From: Peribacillus frigoritolerans_B
Lineage (GTDB): Bacteria > Bacillota > Bacilli > Bacillales > DSM-1321
NCBI RefSeq assembly: GCF_044762665.1
Contig: NZ_JBIWES010000003.1
Span: 372,001-436,000 of the forward strand
Reading direction: 5' to 3'
DNA length: 64,000 bases
Position 1 is the stretch's first letter. Each line of letters begins with the position of its first letter. The position numbers and the translations under genes are program-made. The notes under the pieces were generated by a model. The model saw nothing but the letters and a program-made list of their open reading frames with translations. It was not told where the DNA came from and ran no database searches. This document shows positions 35,910 to 45,386 of the stretch, in pieces.

Positions 35910-35983
35910 TGGAGCGGGTGAAGGGAATCGAACCCTCATCATCAGCTTGGAAGGCTGAGGTTTTACCACTAAACTACACCCGC
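35910..35983 (-). tRNA. tRNA-Gly (anticodon UCC)
   Basis: On the - strand GCGGGTG pairs with CACCCGC to close the acceptor stem; the D loop TAGTTTAGTGGTAAAAC, anticodon stem-loop CAGC-CTTCCAA-GCTG with TCC (35951-35949) and T loop GGTTCGATTCC are all present. The CCA end is encoded (TCCA at 35913-35910). It stands alone, not in an rRNA or tRNA cluster. Confidence 0.97.
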
Positions 35984-36128
35984 ATATCCTTGTAGAAGTT
36001 TGTCGAATTACCAATCAACAAAATTAATTATATAGTTTAATGTGAAAAAATGCAATAGTTCTTTTAAAAAAAATTAATAATTAGCGTATTGTAACGTTAA
36101 TATATTCATTCACTCTAGTAAAAATGTT

Positions 36129-36157
36129 AAAAAGTCCCCTGATTCAGAGAACTTTTT
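36129..36157 (-). terminator. terminator of the YbjN-like gene
   Basis: AAAAAGTTCTCTGA / TCAGGGGACTTTTT on the - strand, 17 bases past the stop. Confidence 0.85.
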
Positions 36158-36173
36158 CAACCTATCTGATGAT

Positions 36174-36587
36174 TTAAGACCAAATGACTTCCATTAAACG
36201 CGGATAAACCTGCTGTGCCGTTTCAAGCAGCATGATTAACTTCCTGAACGCCAGATCAGGTTCGATATCCCCCTCAATGGAGTATGAATAACGAATGGAT
36301 ATGGTCCCATTTTCTTCATACAGCTTGGAATATCTAAAATTGGCATTATATTCATTCAACAGTGTATGTACTTCCTGTTTCTTTTCAGGATTCTTCAACT
36401 CGGCGACATTAAAGCAAAATAAGTCCGCCACATTTTCATCTTGATTGAAAGCAAATACTAAAAGGACCTTCCACCCGTCCTTTAACTTTTGCTCAGCTCT
36501 AAAAAAGGTGGTGCCATCTTCATTCAACTCATTCATATAGATTTTCTCACTAGTTAAAAAATCGCGAAATTTAGCAACGTTTGACAT
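36174..36587 (-). CDS. YbjN-domain protein
   Basis: 137 residues, mixed alpha/beta, soluble. The order FRDFLTSEKIYMNELNEDG, then strands (WKVLLVFAFN, VADLFCFNVAEL) and the helix VHTLLNEYNANFRYSKLYEE matches the YbjN/type III chaperone-like fold. Molecular role unknown; E. coli YbjN affects motility and stress responses. Start ATG follows AAGGTGATGAACC. Single gene with its own terminator. Confidence 0.7.
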   Translation of the reverse strand: MSNVAKFRDFLTSEKIYMNELNEDGTTFFRAEQKLKDGWKVLLVFAFNQDENVADLFCFNVAELKNPEKKQEVHTLLNEYNANFRYSKLYEENGTISIRYSYSIEGDIEPDLAFRKLIMLLETAQQVYPRLMEVIWS

Positions 36588-36696
36588 GGTTCATCACCTT
36601 TCTGTTTGTAAGTACATTTTATAATGAAAACCTGCATTTTTACAGACTTTTCTATTATCCTGCCAATTTCATCCTAATAGGGGCGACATTAAAAGG

Positions 36697-36720
36697 AAGG
36701 GAGTCAAAATGAACTCCCTT
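36697..36720 (-). terminator. hairpin spanning the FUSC gene stop
   Basis: AAGGGAGT / ACTCCCTT; the stop codon of the upstream gene lies within its 5' arm. Confidence 0.65.
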
Positions 36721-38677
36721 AATAGATTGATTGGCCAGTTGCTTCTCCGCAAAACTGAAGCGCTTCTTGCAGGTCCAAAATTTCTTGGCGGATTTTGGAG
36801 TATCCTTCAATTTCAGGCACTTCTTTATTCGTAAGTGGTCGACTTTTATCTGCCGCTATCGCCATGGTTTCGAAAACATACAGCACCTGAGCAAGCTCCC
36901 GCTGTGAAAGGACTGGCCGTTCAGATAATTTCAAACTGGCATTTAGATAATAGCCCAACTGTTCTATCGAAAATATAACGGGCCAAAGAGATTCCAATCT
37001 AGCTTTGTTTTTGAATATCTCACCAAGTGATGCATTGTAGACCATTAATAAATTCACGATATTCGTTTGCATTTTATTCCTTTCGCTGCTTTCATCAATT
37101 GCAAGGTCATTATCTTTTTCAGAGAACGCCATCAATAGTAACTGCCCCTGGCTGCGAATCGTTTTGGCTATCAAATGATTGAGAAGACTGGATGCCGAAC
37201 GACTTCCAAGTATCACCGACCCAATAAGACCTATCAAGCTTCCAACGATGATATCGGTTATCCTTACAGTCGCAAAAAAACCAAAATCATAGCTTTGAGA
37301 TGAATATTCCGCCATGATCAATGCTGAAGGGGTAAAAAACATTGCCGCCAATCCATAATTTCGAACGATGAAAAGCTCTGTAATGAATGTCAAAGATAAA
37401 ATGATCAGAACGATGATGTACTCGTTATGAACGGCTGCTAGAATTAAACTTGCTATCAGGAGTCCGATGACCGTCCCGAAAGTCCTTTGGACCGCCCGAT
37501 GGAATGTGGCAATGATGGTCGGACCCGACATAACGGCCGCACAGGATAAGGGTATCCAGTACGAACGGTTAAAATTGGCGGAATAGGCGATGATGGCCGC
37601 AATGGTAAGGATTGTTCCATATCGAACGGAAGAGAGGAAAACAATTGAATTCTTATCGAAAGCCCCAAGAAAAATGGTTTTTAAAGAAGGTTTGGAGATG
37701 GTTGCTGCTTGATCGATTTTCTGGACAGGTTCATTCATGATGGCATCTGCATTATAAAGCTTCATGAATAACCCTTCCACCTCATCCGTCATTTGGTCAG
37801 GTTGAAGGATCTTTTTTTTATTCTTTGTTTTAGATGCAATGGCACCAGCCAAGGCACGAACGGATTGACCTAATTCTGGCGGCATCACGATTTTTTTGTT
37901 CAAGGAAATTTCCATAGCATCCAGGAATATGGCATTGGCATGTTCATTCAATAGGTATAATCGCTTCAACTCATTTGGATTTCGCCTGTTTGAAAACCCG
38001 GCTAACAGTGTATCTTCAGCGTGTTTCATCGCCAATACCGTTCTCTGTCTTGCTCTTCTGAATGTCTCGGTGCCCATGGAATCAAGGAATGCCCCCAATT
38101 CCCTGTACACCTTTTCAACCGCAAGCGATTCTGGTCCATGAGGGTTGAAAAACCAGCCTAACATACAAATTATCCAAGATAGTGCCCCACCCATTAAAAC
38201 AAGCCCACCACGCAATGGGGCCAGACTTTGGTCAATGGGCATGCCTGTCGCAAGCGCAAAGCTCAAAACGAAGAATACCGCCGAAGGACCGGTAATCCTT
38301 AAAGCACCAAATATAAAAAAAACACTGGCCCCGATGATTCCCATCATTATGGCTGTTCCCAATTGGTATGGAGCCAATAGCGTCCCGAAAACAACAGATA
38401 AAGCAAGACCCACCATCACAAAGAAAATCTTTTTAGCTCTTTGGTGATACGGTTGGTTAAAAACGTATAAATAAGTGAAGCCTCCTATCCCTGCAAGTAA
38501 ACCGTACGCTAAATTTCCGAATAATAAGCCAATGAAAACAGGTAGTGCAGCAGCTATGCCTGCACTTAGTGCTTTTATCCAAGGAAATGGATTCTTTTTT
38601 ATTTCAAAAGCCTGTTTAAATGTAGTATGTATTGTATCCAATTTCTTAGATTCGGAAGGGTCCTTATTTTCACTCAT
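36719..38677 (-). CDS. FUSC-family membrane protein (aromatic acid exporter type)
   Basis: 652 residues. Two membrane blocks (about 30-185 and 350-500, five to six helices each) are joined by a cytoplasmic helical stretch, and a helical C-terminal tail follows. This is the YccS/YhfK/fusaric-acid-resistance layout; NRSYWIPLSCAAVMSGPT near 370 and FGTVIGLLIASLIL near 402 match the FUSC_2 signature. Such proteins export aromatic acids such as p-hydroxybenzoate in E. coli AaeB; the substrate here is unknown and no AaeA-type adaptor gene is present. Start ATG follows AAAGGATAACTGAAA. Confidence 0.85.
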   Translation of the reverse strand: MSENKDPSESKKLDTIHTTFKQAFEIKKNPFPWIKALSAGIAAALPVFIGLLFGNLAYGLLAGIGGFTYLYVFNQPYHQRAKKIFFVMVGLALSVVFGTLLAPYQLGTAIMMGIIGASVFFIFGALRITGPSAVFFVLSFALATGMPIDQSLAPLRGGLVLMGGALSWIICMLGWFFNPHGPESLAVEKVYRELGAFLDSMGTETFRRARQRTVLAMKHAEDTLLAGFSNRRNPNELKRLYLLNEHANAIFLDAMEISLNKKIVMPPELGQSVRALAGAIASKTKNKKKILQPDQMTDEVEGLFMKLYNADAIMNEPVQKIDQAATISKPSLKTIFLGAFDKNSIVFLSSVRYGTILTIAAIIAYSANFNRSYWIPLSCAAVMSGPTIIATFHRAVQRTFGTVIGLLIASLILAAVHNEYIIVLIILSLTFITELFIVRNYGLAAMFFTPSALIMAEYSSQSYDFGFFATVRITDIIVGSLIGLIGSVILGSRSASSLLNHLIAKTIRSQGQLLLMAFSEKDNDLAIDESSERNKMQTNIVNLLMVYNASLGEIFKNKARLESLWPVIFSIEQLGYYLNASLKLSERPVLSQRELAQVLYVFETMAIAADKSRPLTNKEVPEIEGYSKIRQEILDLQEALQFCGEATGQSIY

Positions 38678-38808
38678 TTTCAGTTATCCTTTCATTGAAG
38701 ATTCCAATAACACTTTCGTGAAGGCTATGTCAGTTGAAGTGACTTCAATAATTAATATCCTTCATATGGTTTAAGAGATACCACTAATATATATTACTTA
38801 AAAGGAAA

Positions 38809-38843
38809 CGGCCTTTTCCCGATTGAATATCGAGAAAAGGCCG
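38809..38843 (-). terminator. terminator of yfmJ
   Basis: CGGCCTTTTC / GAAAAGGCCG, 59 bases past the stop. Its sequence is nearly that of the mgtE terminator at 40129. Confidence 0.85.
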
Positions 38844-38901
38844 CTTTTGTTATAAGCTGCTTAAAAATCACTACAAATGACCTTCCTCAGCTCCATAAAA
38901 C

Positions 38902-39930
38902 TTATAGTTGAGCGAATTCGGGTTCCGCAACTTTTACAAGCTGTTTACCGAGGTTCGTTCCCTTAAACAAACCTAAAAATGCATCCGGTGTGTTTTCGAA
39001 CCCTTCAATAATCGTTTCTTCATACTTCAGCTTTCCTTCTTGAAGCCACTTACCTAATTCCGTAGCACCCTCCTGGAATCTAGCGGCATAATTTCCAACT
39101 GTGAAACCTTTCATTAGTGCACTGGTTTTGATCATCGCCGACTGCAGACGCGGTCCTAGATCTTTTCCTTCCGCGTTATACGAGGAAATCGCTCCGCATA
39201 ATGGAATTCGGGCATTCGCATTCAAAAGTGTAAAAACAGCATCGGACACCTCGCCGCCCACATTATCGAAATAAACATCGACTCCATCAGGAACAGCATT
39301 GGCTAAATCTGTCGCAAAACTATCACTTTTATAATTTACGGCTCCATCAAACCCGAGCTCTTTCGTTAAGTACTCAAGTTTTTCATCCGAACCAGCGATG
39401 CCAACAACCTTCGCACCTTTAATCTTAGCAATTTGTCCGACTACTGAACCAACTGCTCCAGCCGCTCCTGAAACGACTACCGTTTCACCTTCTTGAGGTT
39501 TACCAATATCAAGCAAACCAAAGTAAGCAGTTAAACCGGTCATTCCAAGAATCCCTAAATGAGTTGTGACCGGAGCCACCTTGGGATCGATCACGCGGAT
39601 TTCCTTTTCGGTGACAACTGTGTATTCTGCCCAGTCGATATTCCCAACAACGACATCCCCTTGTTTGAAGGAATTCGATTTGGACTCAACAACTTCAGCA
39701 ACAACGCCTCCCGTGATGACCTTATTCAATTCAAATGGAGCAATATATGATTTCGTTTCTTGCATTCTGCCACGCATATATGGATCGACAGATAAATATA
39801 GTGTACGTACTAAAATCTCATTATCCTTCGGTGTGGGAACTTCACTCTCAACAAAGTTAAAATCCCCTTTCGAAGGCATACCTTTCGGACGGTTTGCCAG
39901 GGTGATTATTTGTTGTTTGGTTTGTGTCAT
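38902..39930 (-). CDS. yfmJ: NADP-dependent alkenal/one oxidoreductase (YfmJ-like, MDR superfamily)
   Basis: 342-residue zinc-free medium-chain reductase of the leukotriene B4 dehydrogenase group; reduces the C=C bond of alpha,beta-unsaturated aldehydes and ketones. Motifs: SVDPYMRGRM near 45 (substrate loop of the group), the nucleotide-binding VSGAAGAVGSVVGQIAK near 150 and YFDNVGGEV near 230. The frame extends to 39981, but AAGGAGGAACA precedes the ATG pair at 39933/39930 and the shorter protein fits B. subtilis YfmJ (339 residues). Likely detoxification enzyme; monocistronic. Confidence 0.9.
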   Translation of the reverse strand: MTQTKQQIITLANRPKGMPSKGDFNFVESEVPTPKDNEILVRTLYLSVDPYMRGRMQETKSYIAPFELNKVITGGVVAEVVESKSNSFKQGDVVVGNIDWAEYTVVTEKEIRVIDPKVAPVTTHLGILGMTGLTAYFGLLDIGKPQEGETVVVSGAAGAVGSVVGQIAKIKGAKVVGIAGSDEKLEYLTKELGFDGAVNYKSDSFATDLANAVPDGVDVYFDNVGGEVSDAVFTLLNANARIPLCGAISSYNAEGKDLGPRLQSAMIKTSALMKGFTVGNYAARFQEGATELGKWLQEGKLKYEETIIEGFENTPDAFLGLFKGTNLGKQLVKVAEPEFAQL

Positions 39931-40128
39931 CATTGTTCCTCCTTGGTTTTGAATACGTAATTTCGAAAAGAAGCGTATCACTGATGAAGTTCATAGGTCA
40001 AAGAATATGATTGGCTATTGCTTCCATAACAATCTTTAGCCTTTCCTGAAAACCCCAAACTTGCTATAGCCTATTATGTCCCATGTTTTTCATTTCAATA
40101 TACGGTTCGCTCCCCTAAAAAAATATAA

Positions 40129-40163
40129 CGGCCTTTCCCCGATTGGATACCAGGAAAAGGCCG
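40129..40163 (-). terminator. terminator of mgtE
   Basis: CGGCCTTTTCC ... GGAAAGGCCG followed by TTATATTTTTTT on the - strand. Confidence 0.9.
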
Positions 40164-40242
40164 AAGCTTGAAATACTCTATTTTTATTGTCTGCTTGGCA
40201 GGGCTACTGCCTCTTCTTCTAATGAACTAATTCGTGGATAGT

Positions 40243-41601
40243 CTACATCAATTTTGCAATGAACATCGTCGCAATTCCAAAGTAAATAAGTAACGAGAGT
40301 ATATCATTCAGTGTTGTAATTAGCGGACCAGAAGCAACTGCGGGATCGATGTTGAATTTATATAATATCAAAGGAATAATGGTCCCAGCTAAAGTCCCGA
40401 TAATCAGGGTCATCACCAACGAACTTCCAACCACTAATCCCAGAACAGGATTTCCCTGCCAAACATAAGCTATGATGGAAATTAATATTCCACAGGTGAT
40501 GCCTATTATCAAACCAACTTTCAGTTCCCTTATAATAAGTCTGGTCACGACTCCTTTATCCGTATCACTAGTGATTAGGCCTCTTACAACAACAGCTAAA
40601 GATTGAGTACCTGTATTTCCAGTCATCCCTGCGATCATCGGCATAAAGAAGGCAAGTGCAACAACTTTGGACAATGTTTCTTCAAAACCGCTTATAATGG
40701 TTCCAGACACTAAACCGATAAATAAAAGTAAAATAAGCCAGGGCAACCGACGATATGCGGCCACGTGCGCCTTCGTGTCAAAGTCTATAGCTTTACCGGA
40801 TGCCGATAATTTTTCAATATCTTCATTCGCTTCCTTAATGACAATATCAATAATATCATCGACGGTTACAATTCCTAATAACTCATTATTTTTTTCAACT
40901 ACAGGAATTGCCAAAAAATCATATCGCTCAATGACACGAGCTACCTCTTCTTGGTCTTCATATGCAGATACGGAGATAACCCGGCTATACATAATATCTT
41001 GAATTTTTTCAGATTCATCATGTATTATTAAATCCCGATATGAGACAACACCTACTAATTTTTTATCATTATCTATTACATAAAGATAGTTGATCGTTTC
41101 CGAAAACTCCGCAAAGATTTTCAGTTTTTCAACTGATTCACGCACCGAATAATGTTGGGGGATCCATACGAAACGGTTTGTCATTATTCGCCCTGCCGTT
41201 TCAGGGGGAAAATTCATGATATTTTGAACGATTTTTGATTCTTCCTGTTTCATGCCTGAAAGAAGTTCTTCGATTTTTCCAGGGGACAGGTCCTCTAACA
41301 ATGAAGCTAGATCATCATTATCCATTAAATCCATTACATGGCCGGATTTCTCTATTCCCAATTTACCAAGAATTTTTAATTGATGGACTTTCTCAACTTC
41401 TTGAATCAGTTCAGCGATTTGTTCTGAATCAAGTAATAACAAGAAACGTGTATGGTGTTTTTCTGGGAGCCCCTCAAAAATTCGCGCAATGTCATACGGT
41501 TGAAGTTCTTCCAATATTGCTTGAAATTCTTTCTTTTTACCTTCTTTTAAAACCTTTATGATCTGTAAAGTCATTTGATCTTCCGTCAGGACTTTAATCA
41601 T
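40243..41601 (-). CDS. mgtE: magnesium transporter MgtE
   Basis: Mg2+ channel/transporter, 452 residues. Domains in order: N domain (about 10-125, Mg2+ sensing superhelix), two CBS domains (about 130-255), connecting helix, and five membrane helices (285-452) with PMIAGMTGNTGTQSLAVVVR lining the pore and NDILSLLIYFGIAT at the end. Start ATG at 41601 is 11 bases after AGGAG; a GTG at 41613 overlaps the ribosome binding site. An M-box riboswitch and terminator lie in the leader, so high Mg2+ turns the gene off. Equivalent to B. subtilis ykoK. Confidence 0.95.
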   Translation of the reverse strand: MIKVLTEDQMTLQIIKVLKEGKKKEFQAILEELQPYDIARIFEGLPEKHHTRFLLLLDSEQIAELIQEVEKVHQLKILGKLGIEKSGHVMDLMDNDDLASLLEDLSPGKIEELLSGMKQEESKIVQNIMNFPPETAGRIMTNRFVWIPQHYSVRESVEKLKIFAEFSETINYLYVIDNDKKLVGVVSYRDLIIHDESEKIQDIMYSRVISVSAYEDQEEVARVIERYDFLAIPVVEKNNELLGIVTVDDIIDIVIKEANEDIEKLSASGKAIDFDTKAHVAAYRRLPWLILLLFIGLVSGTIISGFEETLSKVVALAFFMPMIAGMTGNTGTQSLAVVVRGLITSDTDKGVVTRLIIRELKVGLIIGITCGILISIIAYVWQGNPVLGLVVGSSLVMTLIIGTLAGTIIPLILYKFNIDPAVASGPLITTLNDILSLLIYFGIATMFIAKLM

Positions 41602-41747
41602 CTTGTCACTCACTCCTTTTTAGGGGAGCCAAAAAATATTTCCCTTAAATATTAAGAGTAAAAAAATATTATTATTCCCCTTCCAAAATCTTGTTTCCAT
41701 TCACGAGTAAGTCGTCGTGAATAGTTATCCAAATTCCCCACCTCCAG

Positions 41748-41784
41748 GAAAAAAATAAAAACACCTCCATTACAAATGAAGGTG
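41748..41784 (-). terminator. riboswitch-controlled terminator of mgtE
   Basis: CACCTTCATT / AATGGAGGTG on the - strand, followed by a T-rich run of 14. The 3' arm AATGGAGG is repeated at the end of the M-box aptamer, as needed for mutually exclusive pairing. Confidence 0.9.
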
Positions 41785-41873
41785 CTAAATACGGTATATA
41801 TGCGTTCATTGTCTGGATGACAAATACAAACAGTCGTATATGACTGAATGACAAATACAAGCATAAATCCAGT

Positions 41874-42030
41874 TCCTCCATTCGTAGAGCTTTAGCACTG
41901 TGTGGCATAGGACAAAGCCAGCTACATTAAAAACCACCTTATGTCGATGGTTTCTGTTGACCCATTGGCGTCTTTCGACATTTTTGGGCAGTAGCGTATC
42001 TCCTACACAGGAGCCTCACCTAACGAGGAT
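41874..42030 (-). promoter_or_regulatory. Mg2+ riboswitch (M-box, ykoK leader)
   Basis: The - strand shows the M-box core in order: CTCGTTAGGTGAGGCTCCTG, GGAGATACGCTACTGCCC, GACGCCAATGGGTCAACAGA, ATCGACATAAGGTGGTTTTT, TGTCCTATGCCA and CAGTGCTAAAGCTCTACGA. Very strong match. The region 42031-42384 beyond it should hold the mgtE promoter; a 73-residue frame there has no ribosome binding site. Confidence 0.97.
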
Positions 42031-42384
42031 ATTTAATTTACACATCCACTCTAAAAGAGTTTCTTTTAGATGTCAATGTTTGATTCAAATAATTTAATTT
42101 CGGCCTGATTTCCCGACCTTTATTGAAAACAACACCGACTTTTGAGCCCCGATTAAAATGGTTTGATTGAATGTCCCTTCGATATTTTTTTGAAAAACCT
42201 CCCTTTTCACAAAAGATAAAAGTAGAAAAACAAATGCGACCACAAGGGAAAATATTGGAATTTTATATTGGAACTTACTTATAATGAAGACAGATATGAA
42301 TGACTGAAACAACAAAACACGTTACATGTCCTAATAAAAAATATCCTCTTATCTCTAATTATTTTAAGAAAGGAAATTGCTCAA

Positions 42385-43716
42385 ATGAAAAGATTTTTGC
42401 CGATTATATGCATTATCGTAAGTGCTGCTGTATTAATGGTAGGTTGCAGGGCCAAGGACGAGGTACAGGTTGAAGAGAAATCGAAGGAAGTGAGCTCATT
42501 GAAAGCTATTGAAGGCAGATGGGAAGGAAATATTAAGATCCCAAATCAACCGCTTCCGATCATTGTTCATTTTACGAAGAAAGATGGAACGATAAGCATT
42601 CCTGTACAAGGGTTGAACGAATTCCCCTTAACAAATGTAAGGTTAAGTGAATCAGACTTGTTTTTTGATATGAAAATCCAAAATCAGCAAATTACGTTTG
42701 ATGGGAAAGTAAATCAGGAAAAAATTTCAGGAACATTTGTTCAAAAAGGGCATGCCTTCCCCTTTGAATTGCTCAAAAAATCCAATCAGGCAGTTGAAGA
42801 AAAAGAATCAGGTGAAATCGTGCAGGCCGACTTAAAGAACGGAACCATTAAAGGCCTTTTAGAAACACCAAAACATGGAGGGCCTTTTCCTGTGATGATA
42901 ATAATAGCGGGTTCCGGTCCGACCGATAAAGATGGTAACACCATTGGAAATCCCGGAAAAAATAATAGTTTGAAAATGTTAGCCGAGAGTCTTGCAGAAA
43001 AAGGGATTGCAAGCATCAGGTATGATAAGCGAGGAATTGGTGAAAATATGCAATTGGCTGGAAAAGAAGAGGATCTGAGATTTGAACAGTATATTGATGA
43101 TGCAGCTGCTTGGGTCAAGTTTGCCAAAAAGGATGGCCGTTTTTCCAAAGTTGGCATCATCGGCCATAGCGAAGGCTCTTTAATTGGAATGGCAGCCGCG
43201 AAGAAAACAGAAACAGACATATTCATTTCATTAGCGGGTGCAGGCGAACCTATTGACCAAGTACTCATCAAACAGCTTGAAGAGCAGCTTACACCGTCGT
43301 TATTAACGGAAACCAAAGATATACTCGCAAAGCTAAAACAAGGAAAACAAGTCGAGACGGTCAGTGCTGATTTGCAGAGTGTATTCCGTCCGTCCGTTCA
43401 ACCTTACATGATTTCTTGGATTCAATATAACCCGTTAGAAACAGTAAAGGAACTGAATACCCCTGTTCTGATCGTAAACGGCAATAGAGACATTCAGGTG
43501 CCGGCAACTAACGCAAAAGCGTTACATAAGGAAAAAGGCGATTCTGAATTACTAATACTCGAAAAGATGAATCATGTATTGAAAGAAGCACCTGCAGATC
43601 GAGCGGGAAATCTAGCAACCTATACAAATCCTGAACTACCATTATCCCCTGGATTGATGAGTGGAATCATTGAATTTTTAGACAAAAATGACATCACCAG
43701 TAAAAATACCAATTGA
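42385..43716 (+). CDS. alpha/beta-hydrolase lipoprotein
   Basis: 443 residues, exported and lipid-anchored: signal peptide with lipobox LMVGC (Cys21). Residues about 30-135 form a beta-rich N-terminal domain (WEGNIKIPNQPLPIIVHF). The alpha/beta-hydrolase domain (about 150-435) has the oxyanion region IIAGSGPTDKDGN, nucleophile Ser in GHSEGS near 260, acid in VNGNRDIQVP near 375 and His in KMNHVLKEA near 396. A secreted esterase or peptidase of the YqkD/BAAT-like group is likely; substrate unknown. Start ATG follows AGAAAGGAAATTGCTCAA. Confidence 0.87.
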   Translation: MKRFLPIICIIVSAAVLMVGCRAKDEVQVEEKSKEVSSLKAIEGRWEGNIKIPNQPLPIIVHFTKKDGTISIPVQGLNEFPLTNVRLSESDLFFDMKIQNQQITFDGKVNQEKISGTFVQKGHAFPFELLKKSNQAVEEKESGEIVQADLKNGTIKGLLETPKHGGPFPVMIIIAGSGPTDKDGNTIGNPGKNNSLKMLAESLAEKGIASIRYDKRGIGENMQLAGKEEDLRFEQYIDDAAAWVKFAKKDGRFSKVGIIGHSEGSLIGMAAAKKTETDIFISLAGAGEPIDQVLIKQLEEQLTPSLLTETKDILAKLKQGKQVETVSADLQSVFRPSVQPYMISWIQYNPLETVKELNTPVLIVNGNRDIQVPATNAKALHKEKGDSELLILEKMNHVLKEAPADRAGNLATYTNPELPLSPGLMSGIIEFLDKNDITSKNTN

Positions 43717-43917
43717 GAATGGTGCCTCCCCAGGGTTTACAAAGATCACCCAAATGATTCTCGTGCCTACAATATTTGGATGAATAATCTTTTTAAGTTG
43801 TATCATCTTAGCCCTGGGTATCCCATAAGTGTTTGTATTAATAATAGAAATGAAAATCATTTAGAATTCCCTGATAATATCGATATTATAGAATTGAATA
43901 GTTTAATGAATGAGTGA
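43717..43917 (+). pseudogene. 66-codon open frame directly after the hydrolase stop
   Basis: The frame of the hydrolase stays open for 66 codons after its TGA and ends at TGA 43915-43917. Its composition looks protein-like (YKDHPNDSRAYNIWMNNL, YHLSPGYPISVCINN), but it has no start of its own with a ribosome binding site. Either a gene remnant joined here by deletion or an unused 3' extension. A terminator follows at 43952. Confidence 0.3.
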
Positions 43918-43951
43918 AAAGTACTTTATATAACTAAGTAAAAGTTAGATA

Positions 43952-43986
43952 AAAAAGGCAGAATAGGAATAATTCTGTCTTTTTTT
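43952..43986 (+). terminator. terminator downstream of the hydrolase
   Basis: GGCAGAAT / ATTCTGTC followed by eight T. Confidence 0.9.
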
Positions 43987-44112
43987 ATATTTTCTTCGAG
44001 ATATTCTGCCCCACTTTTGAACTATAAGCTAATATTCTTTTTTGAAAGTGCATGAAAAAAAGCGCTTATTAAGTAAGAAATAACAGCAACCAGAAAAGCT
44101 CCCTCATATGAA

Positions 44113-44304
44113 TTAATGGTACAAGTGAAAGTAACTGTGAAGTAAATATTCTACTGACCCTTCATAAAGTACATACCAAAATCCCAAAATAGCAAGCGAA
44201 ATATATTCTATCGAGACAATTATTGAAAATACTGTCCACTTAAAATAGCCTTGCTTCATAAACATGGCATCAGTTGGCAATGGTGAACGATCCTTTTTCA
44301 ACAA
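44113..44304 (-). CDS. small membrane protein or remnant
   Basis: Up to 63 residues with one long hydrophobic segment (FSIIVSIEYISLAILGFWYV). The possible start TTG at 44304 has no ribosome binding site, and the inner ATG at 44265 is no better. Perhaps the C-terminal end of a lost membrane protein. No family recognised. Confidence 0.25.
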   Translation of the reverse strand: MLKKDRSPLPTDAMFMKQGYFKWTVFSIIVSIEYISLAILGFWYVLYEGSVEYLLHSYFHLYH

Positions 44305-44958
44305 AATCGTACATCCAGAAAAACAATGGCAGGTAATCTAACAAAGAGGAAGATTTTGTATAAATTCATTAGTATAATTGATGAAATTACAATAAGAAAG
44401 GAAAGATCACGCATGCATGCTTTAAAAAAGAATGCCACATGTATCCTTGAAACCATTTATCTGTATATGCTTTTCTTTTTTTCAGAGCTACAAACTACTA
44501 CTGCAAGCTTTTTTAAAATAAAGTAAGAATTATGTAATTTAAACCTCATGAATGTACTAAGTTAAAAGATCCTCTAGTTTCCGAACATTCCCTTACGATT
44601 ATTTTATCTTCATAATTAGCACTTTCAACAATCATAACAGCCATTTTGTACGCTTTGTCTAGGTAAGATCCCTCAGGCGAAATGACAATTTCCCTTACTT
44701 GTTCCAGATGATAAACTGTAAGGCCCGACATACGTTTTAAGACTTTAACTCAGTCCCCTGTAAAACCAACCTGACTCGATATACAGCTGTGCCCTTTTTT
44801 CAACAGGTAATGATTATTCTACCTATTCTCCTTACTGAGCTTCCTTAATAGCCGTGAATGAAAATATCATTTGGATAAAGATGTTCCTTTCAAGTGAGAA
44901 ACATAAGTTCACCAAAAAGGGACAAACTGTATTTGAAAAAAGAAAGGAGATGTGAGAC
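44305..44958. other. intergenic stretch with only weak small frames
   Basis: A 37-codon + strand frame at 44413-44526 has AGAAAGGA at fair spacing, and a 61-codon - strand frame at 44546-44731 has none. Neither has a family or a terminator I can attach, so I call no gene. The region shares the decayed look of 43717-45740. Confidence 0.4.
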
Positions 44959-45087
44959 ATGACAAAAAAATTCAATAAAGGCAGCCGTAACCAAAATTCA
45001 CCGCAATTACACGGACAAACCCCTGTTAGTGGGGACAACAGCAAAGGAAATAAAAGAAATAAAGATCAGAGCTCTAAATCAGAGTAA
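44959..45087 (+). CDS. probable small acid-soluble spore protein, SspP-like
   Basis: 42-residue, very hydrophilic Lys/Asn/Ser-rich protein starting MTKKFNKGSRNQ. The segment GQTPVSGDNSKGNKRNKD recalls SspP of B. subtilis (GQPEPLSGSKKVKNRN), a minor spore-core protein. ATG at 44959 follows AGAAAGGAGATGTGAGAC; a perfect terminator follows at 45095, so the unit is complete. If correct it is made in the forespore under SigG, though I did not locate the promoter. Assignment is tentative because such proteins are short and low in complexity. Confidence 0.55.
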   Translation: MTKKFNKGSRNQNSPQLHGQTPVSGDNSKGNKRNKDQSSKSE

Positions 45088-45094
45088 CTAAATT

Positions 45095-45129
45095 GAAACA
45101 AACCGGCCATATTCAGACCGGTTTGTTTC
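45095..45129 (+). terminator. terminator of the spore protein gene
   Basis: GAAACAAACCGG / CCGGTTTGTTTC, perfect 12-bp stem. The following 45130-45386 shows no gene. Confidence 0.9.
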
Positions 45130-45386
45130 ATTTGCAGGCAACCTTTTTTTGTTATTGGACAGAAAGCGATCAAATAGAACACTTTTCATAGGTCATTTTC
45201 CCCCTTAAATCCAAAAAGGGCGAATCTGAATTATCCTGTGTCCACTGGACCAACTTTGATTCCAAAAAGCCAAATTCATTAAAAATGTTCCGAACTGTAA
45301 CTGGAGTGCCGAAAAACAGCCCCCCAGAAAGTTTTAATTAGAGGGCCGTTATATCGGAAGTGAATATAAAAATCATGTTGAGTTAG

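Noticed and set aside
42094..42315. 73-codon - strand frame with a hydrophobic segment upstream of the M-box
   Set aside because: Begins TTG-TTG without a ribosome binding site and lies where the mgtE promoter should be.
42786..43316. 176-codon - strand frame inside the hydrolase gene
   Set aside because: Antisense to a well-supported lipoprotein gene with catalytic motifs; no start signal.
44326..44731. two frames (+ 66 codons, - 61 codons) in the decayed region
   Set aside because: Neither has a convincing start signal, family or terminator.
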